This document shows, piece after piece, positions 13,186 to 17,063 of a stretch of 17,063 bases of DNA. How positions within the stretch are numbered: the stretch's first letter is position 1; each line of letters starts with the position of its first letter. This DNA comes from PALSA-1355 sp031400775 (GTDB lineage Bacteria > Planctomycetota > Planctomycetia > Pirellulales > PALSA-1355). The translations under genes were made by a program, and so were the position numbers. The notes below the pieces were generated by a model that worked only from the letters and a program-made list of their open reading frames with translations, did no database searches and was not told the origin of the DNA. Where the stretch lies: the NCBI GenBank assembly GCA_031400775.1, contig JANNQN010000292.1:1-17063 (forward strand). The letters run 5' to 3'.

Positions 13186-13458
13186 CTAGACGCCGACCGG
13201 CTCGCGTTTGGCGGCGCGATAAAAGCCGACGCCTTCGAGTGCCTTGTACACTTCTTCCAGCGTCTTCTCACCGAAGTTCGAAATGCCCAAGAGGTCGTCG
13301 GGCGTGCAGTGCAGCAGATCGTTGACGGTGAAGATGCCCCGCTCTTCGAGGCAATTGGTCGTGCGGACCGATAGTCCGATTTCAGCCGTGCTCATCTCAA
13401 GTCGATCGCTGAGATTTTGGGCCTGGCTGTCGACCGTACGCAAAGGAATGCGTGTCAT
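13186..13458 (-). CDS. Free-standing RNA polymerase alpha C-terminal domain protein
   Basis: A 90-residue protein consisting of an alpha-CTD, the DNA- and activator-contacting domain of RNA polymerase alpha, without the assembly domain. The core is LSVRTTNCLEERGIFTVNDL (29-48) and GISNFGEKTLEEVYKALEG (58-76), the two helix-hairpin-helix elements. Aligned by eye with E. coli alpha, the UP-element-binding residues are mostly kept: R32 (R265), N35 (N268), C36 (C269), G63 (G296), K65 (K298), T66 (S299), E69 (E302). K271 and K297 positions are Glu. GGGAGG lies 7 bases before the ATG at 13458, so the start is firm. It may compete with or supplement the polymerase's own CTD at promoters, which is inference. 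No ribosomal-protein operon surrounds it, so it is not a fragment of rpoA in its usual place. Confidence 0.9.
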   Translation of the reverse strand: MTRIPLRTVDSQAQNLSDRLEMSTAEIGLSVRTTNCLEERGIFTVNDLLHCTPDDLLGISNFGEKTLEEVYKALEGVGFYRAAKREPVGV

Positions 13459-13825
13459 TGGGCTCCCTCCCTAGAGATAAAGAATTCGACTTTCGTGGCA
13501 GTGCAATAGTTGGCTGCCTGGTCGGCGGTCACTCCTGTTTGGCCGCGTTTGATTGGGCGATAATATAGCAAACTCGCTGGGAATTGGTATGGGTTAGGCG
13601 AAATTTCCGCCCGGTTTTTCCAGGTGCTATGCTAGCACTCTCGTCGCAGTGAACTGCAATCGAACTCGCGCCGCGCCGCGTAATGAAATTCGCGCGGAGC
13701 CGCTAATCGTTCCATGGGTCGATGTCCCGCCGCGCGAATCGTGCCGCCGCACGCATGTGCCGAACCTCTCATCGAGACCCAACCGCCCGCGCCCCTGGTC
13801 GTGGCGTACACGCGTATACTATAAA
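13459..13825. other. Divergent intergenic region upstream of the helicase
   Basis: About 370 bases between the alpha-CTD gene and the helicase. It holds a small palindrome, GTGCTA-TGC-TAGCAC (13624-13638), and A/T-rich TATATT/TATACT-like patches at 13562-13567 (minus) and 13815-13820 (plus) that could be -10 boxes. The helicase frame is open from a GTG at 13649, but the translated stretch (Arg/Pro-rich) does not look conserved. Confidence 0.4.
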
Positions 13826-13830
13826 GAGGG
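13826..13830 (+). promoter_or_regulatory. Ribosome-binding site deciding a TTG start for the helicase
   Basis: GAGGG, 4 bases before TTG 13835. A TATACT/TATAAA patch (13815-13825) directly upstream could be the -10 box, which would leave a very short leader. The two readings compete. Confidence 0.45.
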
Positions 13831-13834
13831 CCGC

Positions 13835-16198
13835 TTGCGGCATTTCGTCACGTCACCGGGAAAACCGACTTTGTGGAGCGAAACTCTCGACTGTCTGACC
13901 CCCGCCCAACGCGAGGCCGTTGAGCATCTGGACGGCCCGCTCTTGATCCTGGCCGGGCCGGGCAGCGGCAAGACCCGGGTGATCACGCATCGGGTGGCCA
14001 ACCTGCTGCGACACGGCGTGCCGCCTCGTTCGATCCTGGCGTTGACCTTCACGAACAAGGCCGCCGACGAGATGCGGTCCCGGCTCGAGCAGTTGGCGCC
14101 CGGCGAGCCGGTGTGGATGAGCACGTTCCATCGCTTCTGTGCGCGGCTGTTGCGGCAGCATGCGGCCTTGGTGGGCCTGTCCGAGAATTACACGATTTAC
14201 GACACCTCCGACAGCCGGCAGGTGCTCAAGCGCACGCTCGAGGAACTGGGCATCGGAGCGGTTCAGTACACGCCCGAGCGGATCGCGTCGGCCATCAGTT
14301 GGACGAAGAACAACCTGATCACGGCCGAAAATTATCAGGCCAAGCCCGGCAACCCGTTGGGCCACGTGCTCGAGCGGGTCTATCCGGCGTACCAGGCGCG
14401 CCTCTTGGCCTCGAGCGCCGTGGATTTCGACGACCTGCTGTTGCACGTGGCGACGCTGTTGCGCGAAAACCCCGAAACCCGTGCCACGCTCGACCACCGC
14501 TATCGCTACATCCTGGTCGACGAGTACCAGGACACGAACCTGGCGCAATACACGATCGTGCGGGCCCTGTCGATCGACGTGCCGAACCTGGCAGTCACCG
14601 GCGATCCCGATCAGTCGATCTACGGTTGGCGCGGCGCGAATTTGAACAACATTCTCGACTTCGAGCACGACTATCCCAACGTGCGGGTCGTTAAGTTGGA
14701 ACGAAATTATCGCAGCACCAAGAGCATCTTGCGCGTGGCCGATGCGCTCATCCGATACAACCAACGCCGCAAGGCGAAGGACCTTTACACCGAGAACGAC
14801 GAAGGCCAGCGCGTGCGGCTCGTGGCCTATGCCAACCAGCAGGTCGAAGCCGAGAGCATTGCCGCGCGGATTGCCGAGAGTGTTCGCGCGGGCCACCGCC
14901 GGCCGCGCGACTTTAGCATTCTCTATCGGGTCAACGCCTTGTCGCGCGCGTTCGAGTTTGCGATGCGCGACCAGGGGGTGCCCTACCAGATCGTCAACGG
15001 GCTCGAATTTTATCAGCGACGCGAGATCAAGGACACGCTGTCCTACCTGCACTTGCTCAACAACCCGCGGGATGACAACGCGCTATTGCGGGTGATCAAC
15101 ACGCCGCCGCGCGGAATCGGCAAGAGCACGATCGCGCGGATCAGCGAGCACGCGGCCTCGCGGCGGCTGTCGCTGTTGGACGCGGCGCGCGAGAGCGGGT
15201 TGATCGAGTCGCTCAGCAAGCGGGCGGCGGTCGCCGTGGCGAAATTCGTCTCGATGTACGACCGCATGTCGCTCGTGGCGTCCGCCCCGGTCGAGGAAAT
15301 CCTGGGGCACGTGTTGACCCACTCGGGCTATCGGCAACTGTTGATCGACTCGGACGACGAGGAAGATCAGGAGCGGCTAGCCAACATCGAGGAATTGTTG
15401 ACCGCGGCGCGGCAATTCGACGAGCGGCACCCGGGCGACGGCGCCTTGGAGTCGTTTCTCGAGGACGCTTGTCTGGTGAACGATACCGATGCTTGGGAGG
15501 CCGACGACGACCGGGTCACGCTGATGACCCTGCATGCCTCGAAAGGGCTCGAGTTTCCGGTCGTGTTCATCGTGGCGCTCGAAGAGGGGCTGATGCCGCA
15601 CGAACGGACTCGGCAAGACGAGGCCATGCTGGAGGAAGAACGACGGCTACTTTTCGTCGGCATTACTCGGGCGCAGGAGGAGTTGGAGCTCAGCCGGGCC
15701 GTCTATCGCGAGTTTCGCGGCCAGCGACGGCTGACGGTTCCCAGCCTGTTTCTGGTGGAGCTGCCGCGCGGTGAGATGGAAATGATCGAGTCCTCGTCGC
15801 CGGCCGTTGTCGACTGGGACGAGAGCGAGCACGCGCACGAGGCACCCGACGACGAGTTGCCCTGGGAAACCACGGCCCACGATGACTTTCTCGAGCAACC
15901 AGTCGCGACCCGAGAACCAAGCACGACCGAGCGCCCGCCGGTGGCCGGAATCGCGATGCGCCCATTGGCGACGGCGGCCGAACTGGAGCGCGCCGAGTCG
16001 CCGGAGTTGTTGCCGGTCTCGCCCGATACGTTTTATCAGGGCATGGTGGTGAAGCATCCCGAATATGGCTTGGGCAAGGTCGTGGCCCTGAGCGGCAGCG
16101 GCGATCGACGCTCGGCGACCGTGGCTTTTGCCTCGTCCGCCGGCCAAAGACGGTTTATGCTGATGCACAGCGAGCTGCGCCCGATCAAGAACGGCTAA
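13835..16198 (+). CDS. UvrD/PcrA-family ATP-dependent DNA helicase (superfamily 1A)
   Basis: A 787-residue 3'-5' DNA helicase of the UvrD/Rep/PcrA group, acting in excision repair, replication restart and removal of obstacles. Motifs in order, approximate residues: Q-motif region LTPAQREAV (21-29), Walker A GPGSGKT (41-47), Ia LTFTNKAADEM, II VDEYQDTN (near 228), III GDPDQSIYGWRGA (near 255), IV LERNYRST (near 289), V TLHASKGLEFPVVF (near 565), VI LLFVGITRAQEEL (near 605). An acidic linker (about 650-720) leads to a C-terminal module, GMVVKHPEYGLGKVV (near 736), like the UvrD/PcrA Tudor domain that contacts RNA polymerase. The TTG at 13835 is chosen because GAGGG lies 4 bases upstream and the protein then begins as relatives do; GTG 13649 would add 62 residues of unlikely sequence, and TTG 13870 is another option. 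No in-frame ATG occurs before the ATPase motifs. Confidence 0.93.
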   Translation: MRHFVTSPGKPTLWSETLDCLTPAQREAVEHLDGPLLILAGPGSGKTRVITHRVANLLRHGVPPRSILALTFTNKAADEMRSRLEQLAPGEPVWMSTFHRFCARLLRQHAALVGLSENYTIYDTSDSRQVLKRTLEELGIGAVQYTPERIASAISWTKNNLITAENYQAKPGNPLGHVLERVYPAYQARLLASSAVDFDDLLLHVATLLRENPETRATLDHRYRYILVDEYQDTNLAQYTIVRALSIDVPNLAVTGDPDQSIYGWRGANLNNILDFEHDYPNVRVVKLERNYRSTKSILRVADALIRYNQRRKAKDLYTENDEGQRVRLVAYANQQVEAESIAARIAESVRAGHRRPRDFSILYRVNALSRAFEFAMRDQGVPYQIVNGLEFYQRREIKDTLSYLHLLNNPRDDNALLRVINTPPRGIGKSTIARISEHAASRRLSLLDAARESGLIESLSKRAAVAVAKFVSMYDRMSLVASAPVEEILGHVLTHSGYRQLLIDSDDEEDQERLANIEELLTAARQFDERHPGDGALESFLEDACLVNDTDAWEADDDRVTLMTLHASKGLEFPVVFIVALEEGLMPHERTRQDEAMLEEERRLLFVGITRAQEELELSRAVYREFRGQRRLTVPSLFLVELPRGEMEMIESSSPAVVDWDESEHAHEAPDDELPWETTAHDDFLEQPVATREPSTTERPPVAGIAMRPLATAAELERAESPELLPVSPDTFYQGMVVKHPEYGLGKVVALSGSGDRRSATVAFASSAGQRRFMLMHSELRPIKNG

Positions 16199-16239
16199 CC
16201 CCCAGTCACCGCGCTCTCCCGCTTGCGGATCCATTCGGC

Positions 16240-17063
16240 ATGACCTCCGCCTATCCCAAGATCGGGCAGTTGAAAAACGTCGGGCAGCTTCGCGAGCGCT
16301 TGCAGGAGCTGGGCCTGACGCTGCCGGTGGACGACGAAATTTTGACGGCCGAGGCCGGCTCGCCGCTGGCCAGCCCGCTGGCGATCGGCGGCTCTACAGT
16401 TGGCAATCGCTGGTGTATTCATCCGATGGAGGGCTGGGACGCGAATCGCGATGGAACCCCCTCGGCGCACACGCTGCGCCGCTGGCGCAATTTTGGCTTG
16501 AGCGGCGCCAAGCTGATCTGGGGCGGCGAGGCAGCCGCCGTCGTGCCCGATGGACGAGCCAATCCCAATCAGACCTTGGCCACGCCGGAAAACCGGGCGG
16601 GCCTCGCGGCGCTGTTGTACGAGGTCAAGCAGGCGCATCACGAGAAGTTTTCCGACACGTCTGATTTGTGGGTCGGCTTGCAGTTGACACACTCGGGCCG
16701 TTTCTGCCGACCGAACGGTCCAAGTCTGGAGCCGCGAATTGCCTATCATCATCCGCTCTTGGACGCCAAGTTCGGCATCGACCCGCTCGACCAACAGGTC
16801 GTGATGACTGAAGACGAAATCGAACGATTGATCGACGCGTATGTGGCCGCGGCGGGCCTGGCGCGGCAGGTTGGGTTCGATTTCGTCGACATCAAGGCCT
16901 GTCACGGATATCTGCTGCACGAGTTTCTGAGCGCTCGCCGCCGGCCTGGCCGATTCGGCGGAGACCTGGCCGGCCGCACGCGGGTGCTGACGACGATCAT
17001 CGAGCGGGTTCGGGCCGAGTGTCCGGGCCTGGCTGTGGGCGTTCGGCTGAGCGTGTTCGACAG
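16240..17063 (+). CDS. Old Yellow Enzyme-type NADH:flavin oxidoreductase, N-terminal part
   Basis: The first 274 codons of an FMN-dependent TIM-barrel oxidoreductase, open to the window edge. LQLTHSGRF (147-155) is the usual barrel strand with the flavin/substrate residues, and CHGYLLHEFLS (221-231) corresponds to the H-x-HGYLL-x-QFLSP signature. FGGDLAGRTR (239-248) matches the YGGSLENRxR segment that follows it. The family reduces enones, dienoyl compounds or related substrates with NAD(P)H; the substrate cannot be told. The N-terminus (about 1-50) before the barrel is longer than in short OYE proteins. The ATG at 16240 is 41 bases after the helicase stop on the same strand, so co-transcription is possible. 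No strong ribosome site precedes it. The C-terminus is outside, so it is unknown whether an iron-sulfur/FAD extension follows. Confidence 0.88.
   Translation, partial: MTSAYPKIGQLKNVGQLRERLQELGLTLPVDDEILTAEAGSPLASPLAIGGSTVGNRWCIHPMEGWDANRDGTPSAHTLRRWRNFGLSGAKLIWGGEAAAVVPDGRANPNQTLATPENRAGLAALLYEVKQAHHEKFSDTSDLWVGLQLTHSGRFCRPNGPSLEPRIAYHHPLLDAKFGIDPLDQQVVMTEDEIERLIDAYVAAAGLARQVGFDFVDIKACHGYLLHEFLSARRRPGRFGGDLAGRTRVLTTIIERVRAECPGLAVGVRLSVFD

Noticed and set aside
13853..15052. Minus-strand open frame of 399 codons within the helicase gene
   Set aside because: The helicase motifs on the plus strand are unambiguous and the antisense product has no recognisable fold.

Overview
The window looks like a planctomycete chromosome segment, probably from the Pirellulales or a relative. 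This is inferred from high G+C in most genes (about 65% in a sampled helicase line), a secreted PQQ-type beta-propeller opening with a WPQILGPERNG motif, a Cys/Pro/Ala-rich secreted protein of a kind common in that phylum, short domain-only proteins, and Shine-Dalgarno use at only some genes. No rRNA, tRNA or CRISPR array was seen.

Region 1 (1-3600, minus strand) is foreign-looking and lower in G+C (about 50% in a sampled line). It holds an IS1595/ISXO2-type transposase followed 2 bases later by a fused restriction-methylation gene of the type IIG (Eco57I/TaqI-like) kind. Both appear to be read from one promoter that starts almost at the transposase ATG. The restriction-modification frame stops at 88-90, but the same frame stays open to base 1 and still encodes a conserved piece of the DNA-recognition region. 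The gene is therefore broken by an in-frame stop, or the stop is read through or is a sequence error. The far end of the element lies outside the window.

Region 2 (3601-5645) holds small genes: a four-helix membrane protein, a free-standing NusG-type KOW domain, a single BON-domain protein (all minus strand), and a Fur/PerR-family regulator (plus strand). The regulator keeps the PerR-type metal ligands but has lost every structural-zinc cysteine.

Region 3 (5658-8520, minus strand) carries a complete bacterial family X DNA polymerase with a PHP nuclease domain, and a secreted Pro/Ala/Cys-rich protein. Region 4 (8898-11321, minus strand) is a tightly packed three-gene operon: a DUF3592-type membrane protein, an arrestin-like protein and a small P-loop NTPase. 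Its function is unknown. Region 5 (11544-12848) is the exported beta-propeller, followed by an intergenic mosaic of palindromic repeats (12855-13158).

Region 6 has a divergent pair: a free-standing RNA polymerase alpha C-terminal domain (minus) and a UvrD/PcrA-type helicase (plus). Downstream is the start of an Old Yellow Enzyme-type NADH:flavin oxidoreductase, cut by the window edge.

A feature recurring across unrelated genes is a -10 hexamer only 6-8 bases before the ATG (transposase, membrane protein, KOW protein, Fur, PolX). This predicts leaderless or near-leaderless mRNAs, whereas other genes here (BON, the NTPase, the alpha-CTD protein, the Pro-rich protein) have Shine-Dalgarno-like sequences.
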